Shown piece by piece: positions 52,079-60,844 of a stretch of 64,000 bases of DNA (the stretch's first letter is position 1; each line of letters begins with the position of its first letter). The notes beneath the pieces are model-generated. The model did no database searches. It had not been told where the DNA came from and was given only the letters and a program-made list of their open reading frames with translations. The translations under genes were made by a program, and so were the position numbers. Source of the DNA: Candidatus Omnitrophica bacterium UBA6233 (lineage in GTDB: Bacteria; Omnitrophota; Gorgyraeia; Gygaellales; Profunditerraquicolaceae); NCBI GenBank assembly GCA_002440965.1, contig DJWJ01000033.1:22824-86823 (forward strand), read 5' to 3'.

Positions 52079-54580
52079 CTATAATCTTTTAAGTAAATTT
52101 CCAGCCAAACTCTGAATAATATTCGTTACAGCAGTTTGAAATTTATACTTGGGATCCTTAAGTGTACCGCTTATCTTAATTACCGCGAACTTATCGGCCT
52201 CTCCGATTAACGCCGTAGCTACGTCTTTATAGGTACCGGTCAAAGGGACCATTTCGCTGATTATGTCAACGTTAAGGCTGGCGCTGATCGAATTATCCAA
52301 ACCTATTCTTACCGGGCCGGATAAATTTACAATGTTGCCTTCCAATAAAAGGTTTTCGGTAGAAATAAATTTATCCTTGATGACAAAATCGCATTTCCCG
52401 TCGGAAAAAGTAATATTGGTAAATTCCTGGGAAAATAATAATTTGCCCATCCCTTTAAATAAATCCAGCTCCCAAAGTTTCCCCTTGGAAATAGAAAACA
52501 TCCCTGTTCCGTTTGATCCGGGCAGATCAATCAATGATCCTTTAATTTTAAGAGCAGCCTGGATAACCCCAGAAATATCTTTAGACTTGGCTAAAGTATC
52601 CAGTTTTAACTCTTCGATCTTAACGTTCTGCAGGCTGGCGTCTAATAAATACGGGTAGTCCTGGGAATTAAGGTCCGCCCTAAAAGCTGCTTCCAATGAA
52701 CCGCTATACAAAGTCAGGCGCATAGAGCGGATATCAGCTACGCCCTCTGCCTGGCTATAATCCAAACTAAAATCGCTCATGTTCAAACCATACAAAGAAA
52801 TCTGCCCGCTGGAAAGTTTAGCTTCGATAGAACAGGTTTTTATTTCATTGACTTTGCCGGAGAAGTCAAAACTTACTTTAATTTTTCCTTCAGGCTTGAT
52901 AATATTAAGTTGTTCCTTTAGTTTAGGGAAATATTTATTCAGATCTTTTAAATCAATAAGCAACTCTCCGGTTAACCCTGCCACAGGGCTGGCAGAATCC
53001 GAAATATCAATATCCCCGGATACCAAAAATTGCGAGGATAAATAATTCCCAAAACATTTGTATACTTTTACCAACTTATTATTGAAAGTAAGGGTAGCGG
53101 TCAGGGAAAGATCGCTGGAATTTAGAGCAACATCGAGAAACGGGGATTTGAAATTAGCAAGAGACCCGGTAGTCTTATAAAGGACGTTTTGATATTTTAA
53201 GCTTAGATCCTCCCACTTGAGCTTATCTTTTACAAAAACGATTCTGCCGTTAATCTCCTGGATGGGAGAATCTATTTTCTCCAACTTTAGTGAACCGTTC
53301 ATCAGGTCAAGCCCACCTTTTACCGTTAGATTTTGAGGGTCGGAAAGTTTGCCTTCAACCGACAGTAATAAATCTCCCTGCCCGCTGATCGAGCCGGGTA
53401 AATTGAATTTAAACTCATCCTTCAATATGCTCTGCAGCGTTGTAAGGCTTAATCCGGAAACCATATTCAGTTTGATAGACGGGTCGCTAAAATCTGTTAA
53501 AGCGGCTTTTGCTTTAACCGGCAGCCCTAAAACCTGGCCAGTCAGATTATCCGTGCTCAAACCCGAATTATTAAAAATCACGCCGCAGTCAATAGCGCTG
53601 ATTTTATCGATAAAATCCAAGCCTGAAATATTTGCGTCATAAATCTTGGAACTGCCGGAGTATTTCAGATTTTTATCGGATAAACCATATTCCAGAACGA
53701 TTCTTGAATCGATGCTAAAGAAAACACTAATTTTATCCCGCAGGATATTCAAGTTTTTACCCTGCGCCTGGATATCGGCGTAAAGCGCGTTATTTTTAGT
53801 CTTAAGGTCGCCTGAAATATCGAAACTCGAGGATTCGGAAATTTTTATCCCTGAACCTTCATAATAAGCCGAGAATTCAACGGGAGAAAAACCAAGAATA
53901 TTCAATTTAGCGCTTAATTCCTGGCTGGGAATTTTAAATTCTCCCTGGCTTCCTATTTTTACCGGCTTAGCTCCCTGAATAAAAGCAGAGGCTTTGAATT
54001 TCACTGATGCGGGCAGCGATAAATAGACTGCCGCGTTCAGATTTTCCAGAGTTTTAACCAAAGGCTTGCTTAAACTGCTGTCTTTAAAAAGGACCTGGCA
54101 ATTGGAGAGATTAACTCTGTAAACAGAAACTGCAAAGCCATTATCAGAAGAACCATTTGCGGTTTTAGAAGGAGCTGCCCCCTGATTATTGGCAGCGGCA
54201 GGCTTTGGAAGGAACAGATCCGCCAGATTAAATGTATTGTCGTTTCTTCTTTCCAGATATATTTGAGCGGATTTAATATTTATAAGAGGGATAATTAATT
54301 GTTTACGCAGTATCGGAAAAGGGAAAACCAGACAGGAAACTTCTTTTACCTTAATCAGCGAGGTTTGCTGGCCATAAATTTCCAAGTTGGTTAAAACCAA
54401 TCCTTTGAATATATTTACCCTTATAGAACCTAAAGTAACCTGGGAATGAGTTTGCTCCTGGATGCTTTTGACAATCAAGGCCTTGATTGTTTTAGGAAGA
54501 AAAACATTGTTCAAATAAACAATGCCTGCGCTTAATAAAACAACCAATATAATTAAACTTATTATGATGAACTTCTTCAT
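52079..54580 (-). CDS. AsmA-family protein
   Basis: An 833-residue inner-membrane-anchored protein. The N-terminal helix IIISLIILVVLLSAGIVYL is followed by the AsmA opening FLPKTIKALIVKSIQEQTHSQVTLGSIRVNIFKGLVLTNLEI. The remainder is a very long run of beta strands, with a C-terminal AsmA_2-like part (about 590-833: MSDFSLDYSQAEGVADIRSM, LDASLQNVKIEELKLDTLA, GSNGTGMFSISKGKLWELDLFKGMGKLL). Proteins of this type form bridge-like grooves for lipid transfer to the outer membrane, which is family knowledge. Its stop is 49 bp before the start of the beta-barrel gene, and its start overlaps the nucleotidyltransferase stop by 4 bp. Confidence 0.85.
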   Translation of the reverse strand: MKKFIIISLIILVVLLSAGIVYLNNVFLPKTIKALIVKSIQEQTHSQVTLGSIRVNIFKGLVLTNLEIYGQQTSLIKVKEVSCLVFPFPILRKQLIIPLINIKSAQIYLERRNDNTFNLADLFLPKPAAANNQGAAPSKTANGSSDNGFAVSVYRVNLSNCQVLFKDSSLSKPLVKTLENLNAAVYLSLPASVKFKASAFIQGAKPVKIGSQGEFKIPSQELSAKLNILGFSPVEFSAYYEGSGIKISESSSFDISGDLKTKNNALYADIQAQGKNLNILRDKISVFFSIDSRIVLEYGLSDKNLKYSGSSKIYDANISGLDFIDKISAIDCGVIFNNSGLSTDNLTGQVLGLPVKAKAALTDFSDPSIKLNMVSGLSLTTLQSILKDEFKFNLPGSISGQGDLLLSVEGKLSDPQNLTVKGGLDLMNGSLKLEKIDSPIQEINGRIVFVKDKLKWEDLSLKYQNVLYKTTGSLANFKSPFLDVALNSSDLSLTATLTFNNKLVKVYKCFGNYLSSQFLVSGDIDISDSASPVAGLTGELLIDLKDLNKYFPKLKEQLNIIKPEGKIKVSFDFSGKVNEIKTCSIEAKLSSGQISLYGLNMSDFSLDYSQAEGVADIRSMRLTLYSGSLEAAFRADLNSQDYPYLLDASLQNVKIEELKLDTLAKSKDISGVIQAALKIKGSLIDLPGSNGTGMFSISKGKLWELDLFKGMGKLLFSQEFTNITFSDGKCDFVIKDKFISTENLLLEGNIVNLSGPVRIGLDNSISASLNVDIISEMVPLTGTYKDVATALIGEADKFAVIKISGTLKDPKYKFQTAVTNIIQSLAGNLLKRL

Positions 54581-56022
54581 TTATTCCTGGCCTTGGCAAT
54601 CTTGGCTGCTGCCTTAAGCGCTTCTTCTTTGGTTCTGACTTTTCCGATTGCCTGAAGTTCTTCCAACGCCCAGAGGATTTTACCGATTAACGGAGAAGGA
54701 GTTAACCTGAGCTTCTTCATTATATCATTACCGTTGATTAAACGCTCTTCTTTCTTATCCTTGCTTTTATGCAAATATTCCCGAATCAGGCGGGCCACCA
54801 CTCTTTCATGCTGTTTGCGGGCTCCCGCAGTAGTTAAAGGCCCTTTGGTCGCGCGCTGGTCAGCCAATGACAATAACAATATGGATAACGCTTCAACCCC
54901 TGCATCGCGGAAATATCGGAATTTTGCGCGGGCAGTCGGATTTTCACTATCGGCCAGATACCCGGGGCGAAGATGCCAAAGGATCATTTTATGCAAAGAA
55001 TGCACTTCATCGTTGGAAAACTTGAGCCTTTTGGCAATACCGATTCCCAACCTTAAGCCTTCTCTTTCATGGCCATGAAAAGTGGTCCTGCCTTTTTCAT
55101 GGCGCAATGTCGCCGGTTTTCCGATATCATGCAGGAATAAACCCAATTTCAATAATTGCCTGCGCGACCTATCGCTTGAAATAACCTCATCAAGATACTC
55201 TAGGATCTCTTGATCCTTTATATCTTTGAACAAAAGATCGAACTGGCGGATGGATTCCAAAGTATGCTGCCAGACATCCAGGTGATGATACGGGCCCTGG
55301 CCGATTTTGCGCATTTTTTTTATTTCCGGAAAGATAATCTCCAGGATCTTTAGTTTATCCAGGGCAACAAAACAATCAAAAGTTTTATCCGTGTCAAAAA
55401 CCTTAAATAGTTCATCGCGCACCCGCTCAAAAGAAACTCCGGTTAATTTATTTTTCTCTGACTTTGCCAGCGCCAAAGTTTCTTTATCGATCTCAAAACT
55501 CAAGATAGAAGCAAAACTAAACGCGCGTAAAATGCGCAAAGGGTCTTCGCTAAACGACTTCTTATTTACTACCCTGATTATTTTTTCCTTTAAGTCTTCC
55601 TGCGCTCCGTAATAATCAATCAAGAAACCATCAATATATTTTGCGCTAAATACTTTTTCCAGTTCCAGGGCTATGGAATTAATGGTAAAGTCGCGATGCT
55701 GCAGGTCTTCTGCAAGGCCAGGGCCCCGAAAATCCGAGAAATCGAAAGTATAAGTTTTCCGGCTTGCCTTCCTTGCGACTCGACAGGCGCCATGCTCTTT
55801 ATCCAAAACTACAAAACCCGCTTTCATTTGCTTAGCCAAATTTCTGCCGAAATTTATAGCGCCCTTCTTAATCGCAAAGTCAAAATCCGGATTATGCTTT
55901 TGCCTTTCCAAAATCAGATCGCGCAAAACACCACCCACCAAATAAAGCTTCACCCGCCTGTTTTTGGCAAAATCATATATTTCTTTAAGAATTTTTTTGT
56001 CGTTTAAATGAAATTTGAGCAT
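54577..56022 (-). CDS. CCA-type tRNA nucleotidyltransferase with HD domain
   Basis: A class II nucleotidyltransferase of 481 residues. The N-terminal head has YLVGGVLRDLIL and the DFDFAI metal pair, then DFTINSIALELE, RVVNKKSFSEDPLRILRAFSFAS and the HHLDVWQHTLESI/FLHDIGKPATL HD-domain motifs. A helical tail follows. It adds CCA to tRNA 3' ends or, less likely, poly(A). The HD domain, also found in E. coli Cca, may give phosphohydrolase activity. The ATG is preceded by a TATAAT that ends at the start codon and by no Shine-Dalgarno site; the 255-bp hairpin element ends 11 bp upstream. Confidence 0.88.
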   Translation of the reverse strand: MLKFHLNDKKILKEIYDFAKNRRVKLYLVGGVLRDLILERQKHNPDFDFAIKKGAINFGRNLAKQMKAGFVVLDKEHGACRVARKASRKTYTFDFSDFRGPGLAEDLQHRDFTINSIALELEKVFSAKYIDGFLIDYYGAQEDLKEKIIRVVNKKSFSEDPLRILRAFSFASILSFEIDKETLALAKSEKNKLTGVSFERVRDELFKVFDTDKTFDCFVALDKLKILEIIFPEIKKMRKIGQGPYHHLDVWQHTLESIRQFDLLFKDIKDQEILEYLDEVISSDRSRRQLLKLGLFLHDIGKPATLRHEKGRTTFHGHEREGLRLGIGIAKRLKFSNDEVHSLHKMILWHLRPGYLADSENPTARAKFRYFRDAGVEALSILLLSLADQRATKGPLTTAGARKQHERVVARLIREYLHKSKDKKEERLINGNDIMKKLRLTPSPLIGKILWALEELQAIGKVRTKEEALKAAAKIAKARNK

Positions 56023-56032
56023 ATTATATTTA

Positions 56033-56287
56033 GAATGGCACTGCCAAGTTTATCCGCGAATGGAGATTTTAGGCAATGGAGCTTGAGGATTTTCGGGAAT
56101 TCCGAAGCCAAGCTGAAAGCTTGGCAATCTCGGAACGGCTGTCCGGTGTTTGTAGTATAGGGACAGGTTGAGAGCGCCGAGTGAGAGCACGAGGCGCGAG
56201 TTCGGCAGCCGCCGAAAATCCGAAAGATCATTGCCGCCGCCGCAGGCGGAAAATCGAACCTGAGCGGGAAACTTGACAGTGGCATTC
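56033..56287. repeat. 255-bp hairpin element, copy 2
   Basis: The ends are GAATGGCACTGCCAAGTTT and, on the other strand, GAATGCCACTGTCAAGTTT. The inner arms share CCGC, GATTTT and GGATTTTCGG with CCGAA. A further stem AGCCAAGCTGAAAGCTTGG lies inside. It sits between the DUF151 stop codon (directly abutting) and the nucleotidyltransferase start. Its ends match the element at 25235-25468. Confidence 0.82.
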
Positions 56288-56698
56288 TCATTTATCCTGG
56301 TTGAATATCGCCGATTTCTTGATTATACTGTCTTCGACAAAAATAGGCGCGTGCGCCCTCACTGCCAATGCTATACTATCCGAGGGCCTGGTATCGATAA
56401 CTTTTTCCTCTCCGGAAGCAGTCTTTAGGACCATTTTTGCGTGGAAGGTGTTTTCTTCTAACTTGTTAATCACGATTCTTTCGATTTTAGCGCCAAGGTC
56501 GCCTATGGTCGAATGCAGTAAATCGTGGGTTAACGGCCGCGGGGGCTGAAAACCGCTTAACTTCAATTTTATCGCTGAAGCTTCAACTAAACCTATCACA
56601 ATAGGAAGCACTCTTTCGCCGTTCTTTTCTTTCAAAACAATAAGCTGGTCATGCCTTTTTTCATCGATAACTATCTTACTCAATTCCATCTCTATCAT
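56288..56698 (-). CDS. bifunctional nuclease (DUF151) family protein
   Basis: A 136-residue protein of the DUF151/bifunctional nuclease family, reported in a few organisms to cleave RNA and DNA. Visible family blocks: LPIVIGLVEASAIKLKLSGFQPPRPLTHDLLHSTI, VINKLEENTFHAKMVL, DTRPSDSIALAVRAHAPIFV. No catalytic residues are firmly known. Its start overlaps the nrdR stop by 4 bp, so the two are translationally coupled. The hairpin element at 56033-56287 abuts its stop codon. Confidence 0.9.
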   Translation of the reverse strand: MIEMELSKIVIDEKRHDQLIVLKEKNGERVLPIVIGLVEASAIKLKLSGFQPPRPLTHDLLHSTIGDLGAKIERIVINKLEENTFHAKMVLKTASGEEKVIDTRPSDSIALAVRAHAPIFVEDSIIKKSAIFNQDK

Positions 56699-57195
56699 AT
56701 TCTTTTCCTTCTTGTTCTGCTGGAATTTCCCGGCACAGACCTTTCCTTGCCTAATATATCCTTTAACTCCACCATAAACTGCCCAACATCCTTAAATTGC
56801 CTGTAGACCGAAGCAAAACGGACATAGGCAACATCATCCAAAAATTTCAATTTCTCCATCACCAGTTCTCCGATACGCTCGCTGGAGACTTCCCGGTCGC
56901 TCTTTTTCTGGATTGCCCGTTCTACCCAGGTAACAATTTCTTCCATTTTCTCAATGCTTATCGGCCTTTTTTCACAGGCGCGGATTATCCCGGCGAGGAT
57001 TTTCTTGCGGTCGAATGCCTCCCGGCGGCCATCCTTCTTAATTACCATAAGCGAAATTTCTTCGATGTATTCATAAGTAGTAAAACGCCTGCCGCATTTT
57101 AAACACTCGCGGCGGCGCCTGACCGCGGACTCTTCGGCAGTCGAACGCGAATCCACCACCTTATCTTCTTTGTAGCCGCAATAAGGACACTTCAT
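56695..57195 (-). CDS. nrdR: transcriptional regulator NrdR
   Basis: NrdR represses ribonucleotide reductase genes in response to dATP/ATP. The 166 residues have a C4 zinc ribbon (CPYCGYKEDKVVDSR...CLKCGRRFTTYEYIEE) and an ATP-cone domain (VIKKDGRREAFDRKKILAGIIRACEKRPIS). Its targets, NrdR boxes upstream of nrd genes, are not in this window. It is followed by a DUF151 gene with a 4-bp overlap and preceded by a family-1 repeat; dCMP deaminase lies upstream. Confidence 0.97.
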   Translation of the reverse strand: MKCPYCGYKEDKVVDSRSTAEESAVRRRRECLKCGRRFTTYEYIEEISLMVIKKDGRREAFDRKKILAGIIRACEKRPISIEKMEEIVTWVERAIQKKSDREVSSERIGELVMEKLKFLDDVAYVRFASVYRQFKDVGQFMVELKDILGKERSVPGNSSRTRRKRI

Positions 57196-57244
57196 TTTTT
57201 GGTTAATTAACCTTGGGGGTAAAAAATTAAAACTTAAAAACTAC

Positions 57245-57377
57245 AACTCAAAATTCAAAGGTCAAAGCTCAAAATTCAAAATAAGCACAAATAACAAAGG
57301 TCAAAACTTTGGTTTTGACATTTGTATTTCGAGTTTTGGATTTATTTTGAACTTTGAATTTTGTCATTTGATATTAA
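57245..57377. repeat. family-1 long inverted repeat, copy 12
   Basis: A palindrome from ATTCAAAGGTCAAAGCTC to TTTTGTCATTTGATATTAA. An outer right arm (TTTTGCTCTATGGCTTTGAC) extends to about 57410. Confidence 0.85.
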
Positions 57378-57415
57378 ATTTCCTACTTTTGCTCTATGGC
57401 TTTGACTTCTTATTT

Positions 57416-57892
57416 TTAACTTTTCCCTTTTGAAATCCGCTTTATCTTTATCTTCGCTTCTTTTAAGAAATCCAGCGCCAGCTTATCCGGATAACCTTCG
57501 GCAATGACAATTTCTTTTATTCCGGCATTAATCAACATCTTGGCGCAGATAACGCAGGGCTGACAAGTGGCATAAATAGTGCTGCCCTTGACACTTATTC
57601 CATATAATGAAGCCTGGATAAGCGCGTTCTGCTCGGCGTGCAGCGCCCGACAGAGTTCGTGCCGCTCTCCGGAAGGAACTTTTAATTTCTGGCGCATGCA
57701 CCCAACCTCAAAGCAATGTTTCAAACCCGAAGGCGCGCCGTTATAACCGGTAGCTAAAATCCTCTTGTCTTTTACCAAGACTGCGCCTACGCTGCGGCGT
57801 AGACAAGTTGCCCTTTTTGCCACAAGCTTAGCTACATCCAGAAAATATTCATCCCAACTAGGCCTATTATGCGGCGTATTCTTTTTATTCAT
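57416..57892 (-). CDS. dCMP deaminase (ComEB-like)
   Basis: A zinc-dependent deaminase of 158 residues, turning dCMP to dUMP for thymidylate synthesis. Zinc site: ALHAEQNALIQ (His-Ala-Glu) and the PCVICAKML Cys pair. The N-terminal ATGYNGAPSG block and a CRAL-type His-rich loop (GERHELCRALH) fit dCMP deaminase over cytidine deaminase. It starts 1 bp after glyA. NrdR follows downstream past a repeat; nucleotide balance is a shared theme. Confidence 0.92.
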   Translation of the reverse strand: MNKKNTPHNRPSWDEYFLDVAKLVAKRATCLRRSVGAVLVKDKRILATGYNGAPSGLKHCFEVGCMRQKLKVPSGERHELCRALHAEQNALIQASLYGISVKGSTIYATCQPCVICAKMLINAGIKEIVIAEGYPDKLALDFLKEAKIKIKRISKGKS

Positions 57893-57893
57893 T

Positions 57894-59141
57894 TTATTTC
57901 GCCAGCTCCGGGTATAATGGAAATTTCTTGGTTAAAGTTATGACTTCTTTCTTGATTTTCGCAATAGACTTGGGATCGCCCCTAAATTCAATAGCATCAT
58001 TGATGAATTGGCTGATTTTACGCATCTGCAATTCTTTTAAACCCCGGGTGGTTACTGCCGGAGTGCCGATACGGATACCACTGGTAACCCCAGCTCCGTT
58101 CTTATCAAAAGGTATGAGATTCTTATTCACCGTTATATTGACCTGCCCCAAAATGCTAGAGGCATCCTTTCCGGTAACCCCTTTTCCGGTTAAATCCGCC
58201 AACAACAAATGCGTATCCGTGCCGCCGGAAACTATCCGAAATCCTTTTTGCGCCAGCTCCTTAGCCAACTCGCTGCAATTTTTAACCACCTGCTCCTGGT
58301 AGGTTTTAAACTTAGGGTTCATCGCTTCCTTAAATGCCACTGCCTTAGCCGCAATCACGTGCATAAGCGGCCCGCCCTGAATTCCGGGAAAAATTTGGGA
58401 ATCAATTTTCTTAGCGAAGTCCTGGCGGCAAAGGATGAATCCTCCGCGCGGGCCGCGCAGAGTTTTATGAGTCGTAGAAGTAACAAAATCCGCGTAAGGA
58501 ACCGGGGACAAATGAATACCTGCGGCAACCAACCCGGCAATATGCGCCATATCCACAAATAAATACGCGCCTACTTTATCGCAAATAGCCCTAAGCGCTT
58601 TAAAATCTATTTTTCTGGGGTAGGCCGAAGCTCCGGCAAGAATCATCTTAGGCCTATGCTCCTGGGCTAAACGCATAATCGCGTCATAATCCAGCATCTC
58701 GGTCTTTGGATCCACACCGTAACCAACCATTTTAAAGAATCTTCCGGAGAAATTGTGCGGATGGCCGTGAGTTAAATGTCCGCCGGCAGCTAAATCCATG
58801 GCTAAAACCGTATCTCCGGGCGCTACCGCCGCAAAATATACCGCCATATTCGCCTGCGATCCTGAATGCGGCTGCACATTGGCATGCTCTGCCCCGAACA
58901 ATTTCTTAACCCGCTCAATCGCCAAGCTCTCTACCTCATCCACGTTCTCGCATCCGCCATACCAACGCCGTCCTGGATACCCCTCAGCGTATTTATTCGT
59001 CAAGACCGAACCCTGGGCTTCAAGCACGGCCAAAGAAGTAAAGTTCTCCGAGGCAATCATCTCCAGGTTCTCTTCCTGCCTTTTAAGTTCTTTTTTAATG
59101 CTAGCGTAAACCTCCGGATCTACTACTTTCAGATGTTTCAC
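57894..59141 (-). CDS. glyA: serine hydroxymethyltransferase
   Basis: GlyA interconverts serine and glycine with tetrahydrofolate. From the GTG at 59141 it has 415 residues, the family's usual size. Motifs: MIASENFTSLAVLEAQGS, NKYAEGYPGRRWYGGCENVDEVE, HSGSQANMAVYFA, the PLP lysine in TSTTHKTLRGPRGG, and PLMHVIAAKAVAFKEA. AAGGAG lies 6-7 bp before the GTG, and the GTG overlaps the rpiB stop as GTGA (59138-59141). A longer reading from an ATG at 59192 overlaps rpiB by 55 bp and is not supported. Confidence 0.96.
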   Translation of the reverse strand: MKHLKVVDPEVYASIKKELKRQEENLEMIASENFTSLAVLEAQGSVLTNKYAEGYPGRRWYGGCENVDEVESLAIERVKKLFGAEHANVQPHSGSQANMAVYFAAVAPGDTVLAMDLAAGGHLTHGHPHNFSGRFFKMVGYGVDPKTEMLDYDAIMRLAQEHRPKMILAGASAYPRKIDFKALRAICDKVGAYLFVDMAHIAGLVAAGIHLSPVPYADFVTSTTHKTLRGPRGGFILCRQDFAKKIDSQIFPGIQGGPLMHVIAAKAVAFKEAMNPKFKTYQEQVVKNCSELAKELAQKGFRIVSGGTDTHLLLADLTGKGVTGKDASSILGQVNITVNKNLIPFDKNGAGVTSGIRIGTPAVTTRGLKELQMRKISQFINDAIEFRGDPKSIAKIKKEVITLTKKFPLYPELAK

Positions 59142-59596
59142 TTTCCACTCCTTATCTTTTTCTCTATCTCTTTTAATTGATTCAACCTGCACTTATGCCT
59201 GCCGCCTTCAAATTTAGTATTTAACCAGGTATCGGCAATTTTTCGCGCCAAGCTCAGGTTTACAAAAATAGAACCCAACACCAAGATATTACTGTCATTA
59301 TGTTGCCGGGATAATTCCGCGCATTTTTCATTGTGGCACAAGGCCGCGCGCGCGCCTGGAACCCGGTTAGCAACAATAGAATTACCTATTCCGCTTTTAC
59401 AGATTAAAATTCCTCTTTTAAATTTACCTTCCCCGATTTTACTGGCCAGGTCATAAGCAAATTTGGGATAATCGCATCTTTCTTCGTTAAATGGCCCGAG
59501 ATCCTTGACTGCAAGTCCTTTATTCTTAAGGTAAGGCTTTAAACTTTCCTTTAAAGCAAACCCGCCGTGATCAGAAGCAATCAATATAGTTTTCAT
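59138..59596 (-). CDS. rpiB: ribose 5-phosphate isomerase B
   Basis: A RpiB/LacA-type isomerase of 152 residues. The N-terminal IASDHGGFALKESLKPYLKNKG motif has the conserved Asp and His. The usual CGTGIG loop reads CKSGIG, with the catalytic Cys kept; GARAALCHNE and RQHNDSNILVLGS follow. It lies between a Sua5-phosphatase fusion and glyA, an order that recalls the B. subtilis ywlC-ywlE-ywlF(rpiB)-glyA region. It ends in GTGA with the glyA start. Confidence 0.94.
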   Translation of the reverse strand: MKTILIASDHGGFALKESLKPYLKNKGLAVKDLGPFNEERCDYPKFAYDLASKIGEGKFKRGILICKSGIGNSIVANRVPGARAALCHNEKCAELSRQHNDSNILVLGSIFVNLSLARKIADTWLNTKFEGGRHKCRLNQLKEIEKKIRSGK

Positions 59597-59618
59597 CCTT
59601 AGACTTACTCCTCACTTT

Positions 59619-59661
59619 GTTCGTCGCTTGCCCAGGATTACCCTGAGCGAAGTCGAACGGG
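59619..59661. repeat. REP-like palindrome
   Basis: GTTCGTCGCT (59619-59628) is mirrored by AGCGAAGTCGAAC (59646-59658), within the CCCTGAGCGAAGTCGAACGGG unit at 59641-59661. Units close to this are scattered in many bacterial genomes. It fills the gap between the Sua5-phosphatase stop (59662) and rpiB. Confidence 0.7.
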
Positions 59662-60726
59662 TTATATCAGTTTATTTACCTTTTCCAAAGCCTCTTTTAT
59701 GGAGGCGAAGGTTCTTTCGTAAGAATCCGGGGACTTTCCCATCGGATCCGTTATATCCAGATTATTTTCATCTATTTTAGCAAATTCTTTTAACAAAAAC
59801 ACCCTATTTTTTACTTCGGGAGCCAGTCTCAATACCGCGCTTTCATGCACTCTCTCCATAACCAGAATTAAATCTGCTTTTTGCAGCATCTCTCTGGTTA
59901 TTTCGCGCGACAGATGATTCGAAACACTTATCCCCTCTTTTGCCAGAATGTCTTTGGCGCTTTGCGAAGCACTGGCTCCAGAAATGGTCGTTACCCCGGC
60001 TGAAGAAACTTCCACATCATCGCGTTTATTATCCCGCAGCATCTTCTTAAGCAGCGCTTCCGCGATTACCGAACGGCAGGTATTTCCGGTACAGACAAAA
60101 AGAATGCTTTTCTTGGCGATAACCTTATTGATTTCTTCTCCGCTAATCGCGCCCAATCTCACAATTTGGGGGATTTTGGCTGTCAAATCCACAATTGTAG
60201 ATTCAACCCCGATTTTTAAAGCTCCGCTATCAATCGCAAAATCAACTAATCCATTCAAATCTTTAATTGCCGAGGAGAAATTTTCCGGCGCTTCCCGTCC
60301 GGCAAGATTTGCCGATGGAAGCACCAACGCCTTACCTGATTCCGCGATAACCTTGAGAGCAATCGCGTTATCCGGCAGGCGCAAGCCCACAGTTGGCTGA
60401 TTAATTCCTTTCAGAATGATGGTAAGCGGCCCCGGCCAGAATTTATGGATTAATTTATATGCAGCTACCGGAACCTCGCGGGCCAGTTCTCCTGCTCTTT
60501 CTATTTTATCAATTGCCAAAGTAAAAGGCTTATCCTTAGGACGTTTTTTGATTTCAGACAATCTTTCTACCGCTTTTTGATTAAGACTATCCGCGGCAAT
60601 GCCATAGACAGTTTCAGTGGGAATTATTGTTAAACCGCCGGCCTTAATAATTTCCGCGGCCTGCCGGATATAATCCTCGTTAATATTTAACGGGTCGATT
60701 TTAACTATTTTGGTTGTTAAGGCCAT
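59662..60726 (-). CDS. Sua5/YrdC (TsaC) fused to low-molecular-weight protein-tyrosine phosphatase
   Basis: A 354-residue fusion. Residues 10 to about 200 are a YrdC/Sua5 domain (GLTIIPTETVYGIAADS, KRPKDKPFTLAI, FWPGPLTIIL, VGLRLPDNAIAL, LPSANLAGREAP, SGALKIGVESTIVDL), which makes threonylcarbamoyl-AMP for tRNA t6A. Residues of about 205-354 are an LMW-PTP domain with the P-loop FVCTGNTCRS (Cys nucleophile, Arg) and a DITDPMG general-acid Asp. In Bacillus the two are neighbouring genes (ywlC, ywlE). A bacterial LMW-PTP of this arginine/tyrosine phosphatase type is likely, but the substrate is unknown. Confidence 0.92.
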   Translation of the reverse strand: MALTTKIVKIDPLNINEDYIRQAAEIIKAGGLTIIPTETVYGIAADSLNQKAVERLSEIKKRPKDKPFTLAIDKIERAGELAREVPVAAYKLIHKFWPGPLTIILKGINQPTVGLRLPDNAIALKVIAESGKALVLPSANLAGREAPENFSSAIKDLNGLVDFAIDSGALKIGVESTIVDLTAKIPQIVRLGAISGEEINKVIAKKSILFVCTGNTCRSVIAEALLKKMLRDNKRDDVEVSSAGVTTISGASASQSAKDILAKEGISVSNHLSREITREMLQKADLILVMERVHESAVLRLAPEVKNRVFLLKEFAKIDENNLDITDPMGKSPDSYERTFASIKEALEKVNKLI

Positions 60727-60734
60727 AGATTAAT

Positions 60735-60844
60735 TAATCCCCAATCACCAAATCCCAATATCCAATGAAATCCCAATGATTCAATGCCCAATTGTGGATT
60801 GGAATTTGGATAATTCATCATTGGAGCTTGAGATTTGGACATTA
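60735..60844. repeat. family-2 long inverted repeat, copy 2
   Basis: AATCACCAAATCCCAATATCCAATG pairs with the mirrored CATTGGAGCTTGAGATTTGG, around CCCAATTGTGGATTGG. It ends in GACATTAG and contains the stop codon of purE. It is related to the copy at 17005-17103. Confidence 0.75.

Noticed and set aside
56004..56291. 95-codon minus-strand frame
   Set aside because: It lies wholly over the 255-bp hairpin element and the adjoining gene ends; the sequence is low-complexity (Pro/Ala runs from CCG repeats) and has no family or ribosome site.
59142..59192. Longer glyA start
   Set aside because: The GTG at 59141 has AAGGAG at good spacing, gives the usual length and overlaps the rpiB stop by 4 bp; the longer form overlaps rpiB by 55 bp.
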